From assembly GCA_944472155.2 (NCBI GenBank), contig OX235272.1, forward strand, positions 101,252,020-101,316,019: a DNA stretch of 64,000 nucleotides. The letters are read 5' to 3'. Every line of letters begins with the position of its first letter. Positions within the stretch are counted from its first letter, which is position 1. This stretch comes from Trichobilharzia szidati (Eukaryota; Platyhelminthes; Trematoda; Strigeidida; Schistosomatidae). Below the pieces are notes generated by a model that was given only the letters and a program-made list of their open reading frames with translations, ran no database searches and had not been told where the DNA came from. Of the stretch, positions 35,330-46,709 are shown piece by piece. A program made the position numbers and the translations under genes.

Positions 35330-36510
35330 CAAAGAGACTACTTGTAACATCTGTCAATATATAGACGAAAACCAGCTGGACATCAGATTACAGACAGCTT
35401 GTTTCAAACAACTACTGCTGAGAAGCACATTTGATGTACAATTCCCATTCAACGATGTTATGTACGGACAACACGATTGGATTGCAATGGGATCTCCACT
35501 GGGTCCATTGCTAGCAGACTGCTAGAGAATGGCCCACTCAAATCAATTGTTGATCATTTCCAATTGTATGTTAGATATGTGGACGATATCTTTATTATTT
35601 ATGATGATGTCTACGATCTTAATCAATTACTACAAATATTCAACAACTGCCATTCAGCTACAAAGTTTACTCTCGAAATAGAAAACGGTTCTAAAATTCG
35701 TTTTTCTTCATGTTGAACTTACTAGAAGATATGACGGGACGTTAAGAAGGGCCATCCATAGGAAACTCACATGGAACTGCCAGTTGACAAGCTTCTACAA
35801 CTGGCTACCAATCAGTCAGTCGAAAGACCTAATTAGATCTCTTGCTACTAGCATCTAACACATCTGTAGCTCTGATAACCTGGAGCAAGAAGAACTACAC
35901 TTCCTGAGGGAAATCTTCATACAAAGCGGATATCCACCAAGATCCATAGACAAAAACATCAAACAGAAAATGTGAAAGCAAGAGACGTCATCCGTGCTAA
36001 AAAAGATACTTTATATGAACCTCGACTTTGAATGTGACCCACTCAGTGATGTCGTTAAGAGGATAATTTCCACTTCTTCATGAAGAACTCTCTTCGTGGT
36101 AACACAGAGTAGTGTTCTCCAGTCGTCGGCCGCTCTGTAGAAACCCAAAAAACAAGATGTCGCACCTGACCACTTCTATGTGTACATATCAGTTCACTTG
36201 TTGCTGTGCAGGAAGTGACACCAGTGGTTCTACGCGTATCCTGTCATCAAGTGTCAAAAAATACTATCTAGCGTGTCTGCAGAAAGAAAGTAGTGGCCGT
36301 TTATTGAGTGCAATAATCGAACATCTCGTCACCACTGGTCATTCCGTCTCAACAAACGTCTCCTCCTACAAAGTGGTCTACAAAGTGAAGAAAAACCTGC
36401 CAAAGGCAATACGTTTCCGTCTTCTTTGCATTGCAGAAGTCCTAACCATTCAGTTGGAAGAACCAGAATTATCCATACAAAAGAAAATTATTCAGCCACT
36501 TCTACTATGA
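35330..36510 (+). pseudogene. PLE6 reverse transcriptase/GIY-YIG remnant
   Basis: Pieces in several frames: DIRLQTACFKQLLLRSTF, IAMGSPLGPLLADC then a stop, box VRYVDDIFIIY, LTRRYDGTLRRAIHRKLTW, and IRSLATSI. The C-terminal frame 36112-36510 reads MCTYQFTCCCAGSDTSG, with the Y-I-G motif lost, and ends LSIQKKIIQPLLL plus stop. Confidence 0.75.
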
Positions 36511-37239
36511 TGGTAACAACCCTGTTTATGTGACTTAATGTTTGCCTGTTTGCTTCTTTTTTCTAACTATTTAGAACTCTCACGTAATTCTGTACTTTAT
36601 TTTTTTCTTTCCAAGTTCACCTTGAGCACAACTCGTTCATTAAACTATTCATGTTATTACTTAACTCTTCTTTAACATCGTTTGTGACAACTCATCACTT
36701 TCGTTACTAACCTCTTATATCAACTTCCAATTCCTCTGAACGCTTTTTTGTATTGCGCAATTTCCCCTAAAACTTACTAATTGTATTATCGCAAACTTAA
36801 TGTACACCCACACATATACAAATAAGCATATACATTTGCGATTGTACAGCTGTGAAAATGAATTCGCCACAAAGAGACTTTTCTCTGAACTTACAGGTTA
36901 GGCAGAGTACTGAAATAATCGGTACATCGGTAAATCGCGTTAACTTAGGACTGGTAAAGTGTAGCTTATCAACAGCATTACTAGTACTTTAAAATTGGTG
37001 AGCTCGACGGGAAAAGTTTCTACAGTCATTTATATCTCTTTCTTGCAACGGATAGTCCTGAATAGCTAATTAGATTCCCCATTTTATTATGTTGTCAAGC
37101 ACTACTCAATCTCTTTACAACCTCATTGCTACTTCGTTAACCTACATCACTTACAACGTGTTATTACGTAATCTTGCTATTTGTTCATAAAGCCTCCATC
37201 TACTACATCTGTGTGAAAATTTGCTTGTATTATTACTAT

Positions 37240-38690
37240 TTCCTTGCGTTCCGAGTGGAACATCGGGCTGGCTTCAACAACACATCTCCCCTTTGTTCTG
37301 TTTTCTGCAGTCCTCTTCAGCTGGCTGACCACACCATTGACCATAATTTCTCATCTCATCCTCCAACTCACATGATCTCCTCCATGTCACCCTAACACTG
37401 ACGACCCACTTATCGCTTCCCATTGGCATTCTACTTGAGGAATGGTCTGACGCGCAATGTCATTCGAAGACCTCCTCAACGTACACCCGATAAATACATC
37501 TCCATTTTCTCCTACATATTTGTTAAGCAATCGGCTCTTGGTTGGTTTGTTCCTAGACAGAGTTTTTCGTTACTGATTCCTTCTGCAGGCATGAAGTGAA
37601 GGCATCTGTTGAAGAAATCCTTCAGCCTGTTTGAAACTCTGTTTGTGACGTACCCGACAAATTTCTTACCTACACACAAGAAGTGATTGACTTGACATTG
37701 GTGTTGAAAATTCGAATTTAGTTATTCATGCTAAATGGAGATTTCCACGCAGATTTCAAAGTGATGAAGATATACCTTGCCTTTCCAATTCTGGCTGGTT
37801 TTGACATCTTCATCCGTCCCGACTGCCTGTGGTTGAAACCGTGCTTCCTGGCCAGATAAGTGAAGGAAGTACCTTCTTCCAAATCTCTCCTGTTGCTGAT
37901 GATTTGTGCTGGTCTTTTCGTTGTATTCTCTACGTTCACGTGGATTCCTGTCTTAATTGTTAAAGTCTTCTTCTAGTTTGTTGGTTTTCGCCTTCTTGCA
38001 AGTTTCCGAGTTTGTGTGACATTAGACATATATCGTCTCCGAAGTCTATGTGGTTTGTAGTTTGTCTATCAGGAGAAATCCATTCTACCTTGTGTATATA
38101 TTCGTGCTTGTACACGCTGCCTCCAAAGACCAGACCATTGAAGGCGTAGAAGTCTGAGAAGAGTTCTCCATTGAGGATCTCTCGACTCATGATGAGTTCT
38201 CTTCCAAATATTATCTGATCCCAGTTCTGCTGGAATTCATATCGTCCATACGGATTTTGATGTCACCATTTAGGATGTTTCTCATTACTGTTTGCACTTG
38301 TCTATAAAATCTTACTTCTTCTCTTGTTCTGCGTTTTTGTAGGTGCGTAGCATTTGGTAAATGTGACTTTCTTTCCATTAGGGTTAAACTTCACTTTCAT
38401 AAACCTGTAATAGCAGATCGGTTTTCCACTGCATAAGAGCTTTGGTTGCTATTGGTGATATCATGATAGCCACTCACTGCCTCAGTGTTCTCGTGGTTGT
38501 CGTGTGGAGGTGGTCACTGCAGTAGATTATTGACTCTGCAGCTGACAATTTCAACAGTCCACACCTCTTCCTTTTGCTTTCACAGATTCCGATTACTTCG
38601 ATATTATATTTTCTCCTTTCTTCGACTACTTGTACAGCCTTCTCAGCCTTGTACATTGAATGAACATCTCACCTCTCCATTTATTATCCT
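37240..38690 (-). pseudogene. RTE-clade LINE remnant with internal deletion
   Basis: Minus strand, from the right: endonuclease start VQVVEERRKYNIEVIGICESK (about 38640), NILNGDIKIRMDDMNS (about 38280), and endonuclease end FNGLVFGGSVYKHEYIHKVEW with SPDRQTTNHID (38150-38060). This runs straight into DFGDDICLMSHKLGNLQ, which is the RT active-site region (ADD changed to GDD). Most of RT is therefore missing. After a shift come LARKHGFN and RIGKARYIFITLKSAW (37939-37718), then a C-terminus with IARQTIPQV. It is dead. Confidence 0.75.
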
Positions 38691-38789
38691 TATTTTCTTC
38701 GAAAGAAGGCATACTGGCTGACTGACTGGCTTCCTGAAGGCTGGTTTTGACTAGCCTCTCCGATTCTAGCAAAGTATAAGATTGTTATT

Positions 38790-39455
38790 CAAGTGTTGGT
38801 TTGTAGGGATTTGATTGGTTACAGGATTTCATCATGAGCTGACATTAGTTAGAGAACCACTGGAAAACCTGGGAGTAGTGGACAGCTGTTTCGTCATAGT
38901 TTGGGACTCTTCATCAGTATGCACCCACTGGGACTCGAACCCAAGACCTTCTGGTTAAAAGGCCAGCTCGTATACCATTAAGCCACTGGGACCCAATCCA
39001 ATGGCCCTTGAATTCTAACTTCTTCCAATTCACGACATAGCGCGACCCCTAGCCAATGTCTTCGGCAAGTATTTGTCCTCACATCCGACCTGCTGCACCC
39101 TACTGTTCACGACTTCCCACTAGAACCCCTATTCAGGCAGTTAACCACGGGTTCTAGTGGGAAGTCGTGAACAGTAGGGTGCAGCAGGTCGGGTGTGAGG
39201 ACAAATACTTGCCGAAGACATTGGCTAGGGGTCGCGCTATGTCGTGAATTGGAAGAAGTTAGAATTCAAGGGCCATTGGATTGGGTCCCAGTGGTTTAAT
39301 GGTATACGAGCTGGCCCTTTAACCAGAAGGTCTTGGGTTCGAGTCCCAGTGGGTGCATACTGATGAAGAGTCCCAAACTATGACGAAACAGCTGTCCACT
39401 ACTCCCAGGTTTTCCAGTGGTTCTCTAACTAATGTTAGCTCATGATGAAAATCCC
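38790..39455. mobile_element. SINE-A inverted pair 2, a near-perfect palindrome
   Basis: The minus copy (38790-39128) and plus copy (39149-39455) are nearly identical inverted repeats of about 300 bp (positions sum to 78277). The spacer is 20 bp, which is simply extra head sequence of the plus copy. The left tail is complete (ends CACTTGAA on the minus strand); the right is cut at GATGAAAATCCC. The direct repeat ATAAGATTGTTATT (38776-38789 and 39456-39469) flanks the unit. Each arm has a roughly 130-bp leader, tRNA-like boxes, a hammerhead-like segment (39353-39403 on the plus arm) and a tail. Confidence 0.85.
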
Positions 39456-40000
39456 ATAAGATTGTTATTTGAAGGTTTTGTATTTTTAACATAATTTTGT
39501 GCATTGGGTGTTTCTATAGCAGTTTGATAGCTTTTGTAGTGTAAGGTTGCCTGCCGCACCCCGAAACCTTCCTCTTTACCCGTACTTAGGACTGCCTAGA
39601 AAACTAGCAAGCTAGTGAACTAGGCGAGGTTTTATGGACAATTATTATTTTTATTCAGCTAGTCAAAGAAATGATGACAATAATTTCAGTTGCTTGCATA
39701 AATTATTTGCAAATCATAGAATACTCACAGTAGTCTCACAAGATAATTCGTCTTAGTATACAAGACTCCTTGATCCCTTTCTATCCAGCATTCTTATTCT
39801 AATCTGAATGACTATGCCTAAAATACTGATCAACTGATCAACACATTTCTGTCAATACTTAGGGTTAAACAGATTCACTGGGGGTAACATCCAAAAATGT
39901 AACAGTTTTTTACCTAATAAACTGCATTCTGTCAAACCGAAAGAAACTGATGATGATGATGATAACAATAATAATAAAACTGTTTCTGTTAAAAACATAA

Positions 40001-40006
40001 TTTATT
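40001..40006 (-). other. Poly(A) signal of the Pitchfork gene
   Basis: AATAAA on the minus strand lies 46 nt past the stop codon at 40052-40054. The sequence here is AT-rich and fits a 3' UTR. Confidence 0.6.
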
Positions 40007-40051
40007 AGCAGTACACTTCAATTCATACATATTCATTCATTCATTCATTGT

Positions 40052-40120
40052 CTATTTAAAATAAAGTTGTAAATATGCCAGTTTCCTCTGATAACGTTTA
40101 CACTCTGCAGTAGTGGAAAG
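40052..40120 (-). CDS. PIFO: Pitchfork (PIFO/CIMAP3) last coding exon
   Basis: The acceptor CCTTTTCTTTACAG sits at 40121-40134. The exon, in phase 0, reads LSTTAECKRYQRKLAYLQLYFK and a TAG stop. The human protein ends with a closely similar string built around LSTDKDFRKHRN and VAYLSLYY (from memory). The phase matches exon 5. With the other exons the gene encodes 197 aa, against about 191 for human. The intron before it (40121-42428) holds a SINE-B, PLE7 and a solo LTR. Confidence 0.85.
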   Translation of the reverse strand, partial: LSTTAECKRYQRKLAYLQLYFK

Positions 40121-40169
40121 CTGTAAAGAAAAGGTGAAAATATAAAGTGAAGTCAATAGTAACACTGAC

Positions 40170-40412
40170 TAGTTGGTGAGTCGGTGGCACAGCAGTAGAA
40201 TGCTTGCCAACGGGATTCGTTCGCTGGCCACAAATGCACTCCTTTACCTCGCTAAGCCAGTAATTAGACTGGTGAAGAAGAAAAGTTGGGCATATGAGGC
40301 CAGCAGCAACCCCAACCAGTAAAAATAAACAAACACCTCTGCTACTGAAACTTTAAACCTCTAGCTTGAAGCCCTATGTTCCACTGAGGGAACGTAAAGG
40401 AATAAAATAAAT
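40170..40412 (+). mobile_element. SINE-B copy
   Basis: A tRNA-derived SINE starting near GGTGGCACAGCAG (A box), with a degraded B box. The body contains the family-typical CTCCTTTACCTCGCTAAG, TTGGGCATATGAGG and CTCTAGCTTGAAGCC, and it ends GGAATAAAATAAATAA. It lies inside the last intron of the Pitchfork gene, on the opposite strand. Confidence 0.75.
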
Positions 40413-40504
40413 AAGGAGGTGATTACTGAACAATGAATATTCTTTTCGATAATTTTCTTTTCTGGCCCTTCAATCATAAATATATATATATGTTTAGATA
40501 TGCA

Positions 40505-41635
40505 GAATATTCCAGAATAATCGTCATTAACAATGTTAATGTTTTTAAATACTATCGATTTGTTAACATCACAATGGAATTACCACAGTTCAAGAAAGAC
40601 GCGAAACTAGAGAATGGAACTTTGAAAGATGCAATTGATGAAATAGAATTCTACTATCGATAAATGGATAATGCATTTCTGATTATGAAAAACGAGGATG
40701 AAGCAAAGAATATCCCTGACAAAATTAACAATATGCATCCCGCAATAAATTTTACTATCGAGAAAGAAACAGACTCCATCTTGTATTTCATTCCTAGACG
40801 TCCTTAGGACTAGAAAAGAGGATGGAGCAATAAGAAGTGTATATAGAAAATCTGCATCAACTGACTGTCAGTATACTCATTTCTTCAGCTTCGTCCCCCT
40901 GAAATACAAACGCAATCTGATAAAGTGCTTGGTCCACTACAGAGCAAGAGCAATCTGCTCTGATGAATGTATTAATGAAAAGGTTAATATTATTAAATAG
41001 TTGCTGAGTGAGAATCGTTACCCAAACATTCATCCATCAGAATACGAATCAAGAGTCAAGGCAGACCAGAGTACTAACAGTTCCGAAAAAGGCCTTCTTC
41101 TTGCAACTTCAGTTCCTCAGCGATAACATCAGTGAGATATTAACACAATGCCTAAGGAAAACAGCGGTAAAAAGGGCATTCAGTGCTGCTGAAGTATGCT
41201 ATGTCTTCGAAATCACCCCTATTTTGCGTTTGGGAGTTGAAGACAGGCTATCTAATTTCACCTCTTCCATGTGTATCTACTAATTGGACTGCTCCTTTGG
41301 AGTGAGCCAGTTACATAAGCCATACAATTAGGCGTGTTTATCATCGGATTTCGGAACACCGTCATGAATGGTGTTTAAGTAAGGGACAAACAAATTTCAT
41401 GCACATTTCCACATCATCTCATCTCTTTGATACTGAACACAAAATTGATGCTAACGAGGCGGCTTTCAAAGTCATCTAACGTATACCAACTAATCTTAAC
41501 TTTACCTTCTTAACAGTTCGTCTACTACACACTGCTAAGGTTGTTGGGATCCACATTAAGAAAGCTAACTTATGCATCCAGAAGGAGTTGGTTCAGACAC
41601 TGTCCTTACTTTGGCCATCAAGGTTATAGTAATTC
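40505..41635 (+). pseudogene. PLE7 remnant
   Basis: Plus-strand pieces: LENGTLKDAIDEIEFYYR, then a stop, then MDNAFLIMKNEDEAKN (the catalytic DD has become DN), and INFTIEKETDS. A later frame (41008-41283) has VEDRLSNFTSSMCIY. The GIY-YIG part is unreadable, and the tail recalls LCIQKELVQTLSLLW. The first ~100 bp (40510-40615) recur inverted at 41716-41817. Confidence 0.65.
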
Positions 41636-41820
41636 TTAATTTGCTGTAGAAATTTCCTTAATTTTATTTGATATTCTATTTACTATTACATTTTAATGCT
41701 TATTATTTTAATTTATGCATCTTTCTTGAACTGTGGTAATTCCATTGTAATCTTACGAAATCGATAATACTTAGACAAAAAACACCAATATTGTTAATGA
41801 TAATTATTCTAGAATAGTAC

Positions 41821-42168
41821 TGTGGTGGGTGTTGTCTGCAAGCCAAAATTGTGAACACCAGTTTACGTCTGTGTTTATGACCCAAATCGGGGTCACGAGA
41901 TAAAACAGTGACAAAGCCTAAGCTTGACGAACTCAACAACCAATCACAGCAGACTTAGCGTGTGCAAATACGATTCGCAGATATATACCTTAACTATCTA
42001 AGAAACGGTCACAAGCAGTAAAGAATAACCCCCCAACAAGAAAAACCAAACAGAAGAAGTTGCTTCTCTGCTAAAATAACGAATGACAATATACATAAAA
42101 ATCTATAAATATCTGTTGATTTCCTCAATAAACGATCTATTGCCTGACCTTTGTCTTCTGTCGTTACA
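41821..42168 (-). repeat. Solo LTR, 348 bp
   Basis: On the minus strand it runs from TGTAACGACAGAAGACAAAG to CACCACA, the same ends as the element at 46239-46580 in the opposite orientation. Flanks are GTAC and GTAT, a one-mismatch 4-bp duplication. No internal retroelement sequence adjoins it. It lies in the last intron of the Pitchfork gene. Confidence 0.7.
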
Positions 42169-42428
42169 GTATTCTGTGTATATAAATATATATCTATTTG
42201 TGGAGCTGAAAGGGTAAATTATCGAAAAGGATATTCTTTGCTCAGATTTTTTTCCTTTCTAAATGTCTGGATGAATATTTTCGCTATATTATAAGATTAT
42301 CTACAATAATACCAAAGTGTTTAATAAGAACATAAGAAGGAAATATAATAATACAATTAGCTGATTACATATAAACAATGAAAGACTCAACAATTTTAAT
42401 TTTTTAAAAAATAGAACTGATAACTAAC

Positions 42429-42555
42429 TTTATCTGTATTAACGGGTATTGTACTCTTTTGTTCAATTGTAGGCAGATTGACAGGATGTAACATTGTATC
42501 TCTTTGCCATTGTACACGTCGACCTATTTCACTTGTTATATCGTATGTTCCAACC
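42429..42555 (-). CDS. PIFO: Pitchfork exon 5
   Basis: The acceptor CTTATATAG is at 42556 and the donor AAA|GTTAGT at 42429/42428. The first base completes a Gly codon begun in exon 4, and the exon ends in phase 0. The translation begins VGTYDITSEIGRRVQWQRDT and ends IPVNTDK. With the preceding exon it makes a G-V-G-T-Y-D motif, a sperm-tail PG-rich (SHIPPO) repeat like those in Pitchfork and other ciliary microtubule proteins. WQRDTMLHPVNLP aligns in position with the C-terminal third of the vertebrate protein. Confidence 0.85.
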
Positions 42556-42899
42556 CTATATAAGTAAGATATGCATAAATATTTCAGTTTTAAGACAAAC
42601 AAGGCAGTGGAAAATCGCAGAAATAGGCACTGTGAATACGTAGATGGATATCCTTCGTGAATTTAACTTCAGAAGTCAATCAGAAAGAAGTCATAAGTTA
42701 TCCTAATCTTCACGATAAATTTTGTGATTGCGAATCCTCATCAGCAAAGTAAATCTGAATTCTTAAAGGAATCTGTATTGTCTGTGAGGTAAACATCTGG
42801 ATCATTCAGTTGTACACTGATGGGTTTTATCCGTCAGCTGTTCATTTCATCACTCGTTCAAAGAATAGGCTTAATACACTGCTCTACTGTGTTAATGCA

Positions 42900-43165
42900 T
42901 CAAAAAAACTAATTGCTGGAATTAGTGATTTCAGGAAAACAAACGGTGATGAACGGTAAAGATCTATGTACCAAAATCCTCGGTTCATCCGCTCGTGTTT
43001 AGCAGGACACTGTGGTCACAGACGGTTAGTGCTTTCCACACGAATAGAAGAGCACATTCCAGTATGGATTTATAAGAAATCAAAAAGCTCATGAGAAGCT
43101 CTATTCCAGAACACTGGGTTGACTCCTGGCACTCAACCAAATCGGAAAAAAGTTTCATCTGTCCC
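42900..43165 (+). pseudogene. PLE fragment, GIY-YIG region only
   Basis: The reading CLAGHCGHRRLVLSTRIEEH followed by IPVWIYKKSKSS matches the PLE endonuclease region (R-L-S-x-R-I-x-E-H). The Y-I-G motif is lost. It is a short, old copy in intron 4 of the Pitchfork gene. Confidence 0.5.
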
Positions 43166-43211
43166 CCTTATTAGTTTAATTCCATGTATATTTTTCACCG
43201 TGATAATGTTT

Positions 43212-43440
43212 AAGTGTGCGTCTGTGGCACAGCAGTAAAATGCTCGTCAACCACCAATCTGGTCCGGGGATCGACCCCCAGCCGACGCATTCCTTTACCT
43301 CACTAACTCAGTAATTAGACTGGTAAAGAGGGAAGTTTGGGCATAAGGCCCGTAAAAATTAAACACCACTGCTACATAAACTTCAGGCCTCTAGCTTGAA
43401 TCCCTATGTTCCACTGGAAACGTAGAGGAATAAAAAATAT
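43212..43440 (+). mobile_element. SINE-B copy
   Basis: Starts GTCTGTGGCACAGCAG with a B-box-like GGGGATCGACCCC, then ATTCCTTTACCTCACTAACT and CCTCTAGCTTGAATCCC, and an A-rich end GGAATAAAAAATA. It lies in intron 4 of the Pitchfork gene. Confidence 0.75.
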
Positions 43441-44082
43441 TTTTCAAAGTTAAACTTCATTCTGTCCAACTTCTCACCTGCTAATGTGGTGTTTTATTTG
43501 TCGTCTAATCATATTAATCTTAAGCTGTCATCAAAGATTTGTATATTCCATGGACTATACATAACGTGGTTTTATCGCTTGGTGTTTAACTGCGATTATC
43601 TTCATAAATATTTGTTCGCAAATCACATTACTACTATTATTTAGCAGCAGTAGTAGTGTTCAAATCTAATGCATAAATTTCACTATTGATCATGGCTTTG
43701 ATAATCACAATCATATACGATGTTATAGCTTGATAATAAATTCCCTACAAAATGTCTCTTTTTGCCAAACACCGCATTCTAGATACTCAGGTGATAAATA
43801 CTAAATTATTTAAGAGTGTATACGAGACACCGAGTTATCGTTAAATCACGAGCTTCTGTTGTCTCGGTGAGGTTGACTGACCTGTTTGTTTAGTAAACGT
43901 TAGCCAGATCGCTCGGCGGTTAGGACAGAGAGACTTTGCACCCTCTTACTCATATGTCAATATAACATCACACTGTGTGCATGCTGTGTAGTAAGTACAG
44001 AAACCAGTTACACTAGCATAAAACTAAATTCACCCAAATCACTTTATACAGCATGTAATTAATTCGAGACAGTAATGGAACT

Positions 44083-44779
44083 CTTCAGCAGTACACACCC
44101 ACTGGGATTCGAACCCAGGACCTTCTGGTTACAAGGCGAGCTCGTAGACCATTCATCAGCCACTGGGACCCGATCCAATGGTCCTTGAATTCTAACTTCT
44201 GCCAATTCACGACATAGCGCGACCATTTCGCAAAGTCTTCTTCGATGAGTTACTGCCTCATTTTCAACCTGCTGTACCCTACTGGTCACGGCTTCCCACT
44301 AGAACCCCAGGTTAAATGTCTGATGAAATCCTTCATCCAACCAAACAAAATACCTAAAAAAACCAATACTTGAAAATTAATCTCATGTAACTAGTGACTG
44401 GCCTTATTCAGACAGTTAACCTGGGGTTCTAGTGGGAAGCCGTGACCAGTAGGGTACAGCAGGTTGAAAATGAGGCAGTAACTCATCGAAGAAGACATTG
44501 CAAAATGGTCGCGCTATGTCGTGAATTGGCAGAAGTTAGAATTCAAGGACCATTGGATCGGGTCCCAGTGGCTGATGAATGGTCTACGAGCTCGCCTTGT
44601 AACCAGAAGGTCCTGGGTTCGAATCCCGGTGGGCGCGTACTGCTGAAGAGTCCCAAACTAGTCTGACAAAACAGCTGTCCAGTACTCCCAGGTTTTCTAG
44701 TGGTTCTCTAACTGATGTAGGCTCATGATGAAATCCTCCATGCAATCAAACAAAATCCTTACAAAACCAATTCTTGAAA
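44083..44779. mobile_element. SINE-A inverted pair 3
   Basis: A minus copy (44083-44315, cut at its 3' side inside the hammerhead) faces a plus copy (44416-44779, complete with tail); positions sum to 88731. The flanking direct repeat AGTAATGGAACT is perfect (44071-44082 and 44780-44791). The spacer holds an extra plus-strand SINE-A tail (44322-44376) followed by about 40 bp leading into the plus head. The ORFs on both arms follow from the duplication and are not genes. Confidence 0.85.
44637..44685 (+). ncRNA. Hammerhead-like motif in SINE-A pair 3
   Basis: GTACTG (44637-44642) and CAGTAC (44680-44685) form stem I. The core is CTGAAGA, a perfect CUGANGA, and stem II is GTC with GAC. The second core strand is AAAA instead of GAAA, which should inactivate it. 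ACAGCTGTC supplies the minimal stem III and the GTC site. Confidence 0.5.
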
Positions 44780-45689
44780 AGTAATGGAACTATCAATGAA
44801 ACCATTGAAATGAAATTACGTATGTCACACTAATTCGATAAATATAGTAAGGCAAATAAGGCTAGAAAAGGCTGATTGATATTTTGTATCGCCATGACAA
44901 ACGTGATGGATTTAACATAAACATCTACGAATTCTTTTGATTATATACAACCCAGCCACGATGATTATATTCACCCTGTCATTGTGATAGTGGCGTCAAG
45001 ATTGATTTCACCTACAACCTCTTCATGCGTTAACTGTGACACATGTAACTAGGATGTTTTCTAAGAAACAGTATGCTTAACCTACTGGTTAATCGAATAA
45101 AGTCATTCGTTTGGAAATGTTTTTTTGCAGATATGAAGTGTGGTAACCCAGATACCCACTCATCAGTATTGGCAGCTTTTATGTTGTTTAAGTCCGACTG
45201 TTTATAGAATGTGAACAATATTCAAGTTGGAATCCGTAGAAAGGTAAAGAATTTTGATGACGATGATAGTGAGGAGGAGGAGGAGGAGGAATGAACACAT
45301 TTGTGCCGTAGTGAATATTTGCATTGTAGTAAGCAAGTGTATTCAAGATTGGAATGCCGGCATTTCAAAAATCTCTTCACAGTGAACCAATACTACTGTA
45401 TATACATGCTGAAGTTATTTCTGAAGATATTGTCTTGCAAGGCAATGAAAGCTTTCCAATTCAACTATAGAACTTCGAGAATATGACAGTACAAAATTGT
45501 ATTAAACTAAGTGTCAGTTGTGCATAAATTAACAACGTCATTGACTAATTTCACTAATTTATCTGTTGGCCATATGTCTATGGCTGTCTTTCCGACCAAC
45601 CACACACTGGTGATTTTATTATCTATACTTTGTATTGTTTCATCAAATGTATATTAGCTCACACAGAAGGACAATGGCACTTCACTTAC

Positions 45690-45823
45690 CCGACAGTAGA
45701 TGTGACATTTGGTGATATATTACATCTTGGTGCACAACGATTAAATGGCTTTTTATTCGGTTTCACTGCTAATGTGTTGTTGATATGGTTTTGATAAGCT
45801 CCAGGATCTGGAGCATTAGTAGT
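45690..45823 (-). CDS. PIFO: Pitchfork exon 4
   Basis: A strong pyrimidine-rich acceptor (TTATCTCCTTTCAAG, ending 45824) and the donor CGG|GTAAGT at 45690/45689. The exon begins in phase 0 and ends in phase 2. The translation begins TTNAPDPGAYQNHINNTLAV, then KPNKKPFNRCAPR. The PDPGAYQ string is a SHIPPO repeat and aligns with the SPGAYN region of the vertebrate protein. Confidence 0.87.
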
Positions 45824-46238
45824 CTTGAAAGGAGATAAAGAGAAATGATCGGTCAACTTTTTAAATATCAATTGATTTATTTTATCTCAAGGTGAATTAT
45901 TGACTGTGAAGTGGTCACTTGTTGATAAATAGTGTTATCGTGAAAGTTTTCTAGTCAGAGAGGTGGATCACTTTAGTCATGTGGTTGTCTGGTTAAATCC
46001 TAGTCGTGGGATTTAACAAATCTGTCATATCTGCGTTGATGATGATAATAATAACAATATGGTTTGGGTTCGATACTGAAATGTAATCGGCAACTGGACT
46101 GAAGGGTAACTTCTGCTACCCAAGATCTCAGAAAATTCAAAAGAAAAGACTGGTCTGTGCTGGTGAGAGCAACAACTTTATTAGAGAAATATATATATTG
46201 CCTATACTTGAAAAATGAGTCAATATCAGTGGTTAAAT

Positions 46239-46580
46239 TGTAACGACAGAAGACAAAGCCAGGCAACAGATTGTTTATAGCGAAAATCAACAGATATTTA
46301 TAGATTTCTATGTACATTATTATTCATTATTGTTAGCAGAGAGGTAACGTTTTCTGAATGGTTGTTTTCCTCCTGAAGGTTATACTGTCATCTCTTTGTT
46401 GCCGTTTCTTAGACAGTCTGTTGATATATGTGCTAATCGTATCCTCCCACGCTAAGTCTGCTATAATTGGTTGTTGAGTTAGTCTTTGTTCTTGCTTTTC
46501 TTCATGACCAAGATTTGGGACGTAAACTTTGACGTAAATTGCTCTCTACTAATTTTGGCTAACAGGCAGCTCTCACCACA
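46239..46580 (+). repeat. Solo LTR, 342 bp
   Basis: From TGTAACGACAG to CTCACCACA, with AAAT duplicated on both sides (46235-46238 and 46581-46584). It is the same family as 41821-42168 in the opposite orientation. It lies in intron 3 of the Pitchfork gene. Confidence 0.75.
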
Positions 46581-46709
46581 AAATAACTAATTTGAGTGAC
46601 TGCAAATTTCGTATAATATCAGGGATTGTCTAATCAAATATTTTCAAAACTTAACTGCTTCAACAGTACATGTTTTAAGCCTATTATAACAGCTTTCTTT
46701 CACTACGAT

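Noticed and set aside
44059..44666. Pair of matching ORFs starting MTSRVQQVENEAV on opposite strands
   Set aside because: They are readings through the SINE-A leader and tRNA-like region in the two arms of an inverted pair. Nothing suggests translation.
46000..46317. 105-aa minus-strand ORF across the solo LTR edge
   Set aside because: It crosses the boundary between unique intron and LTR and has no conserved motif.
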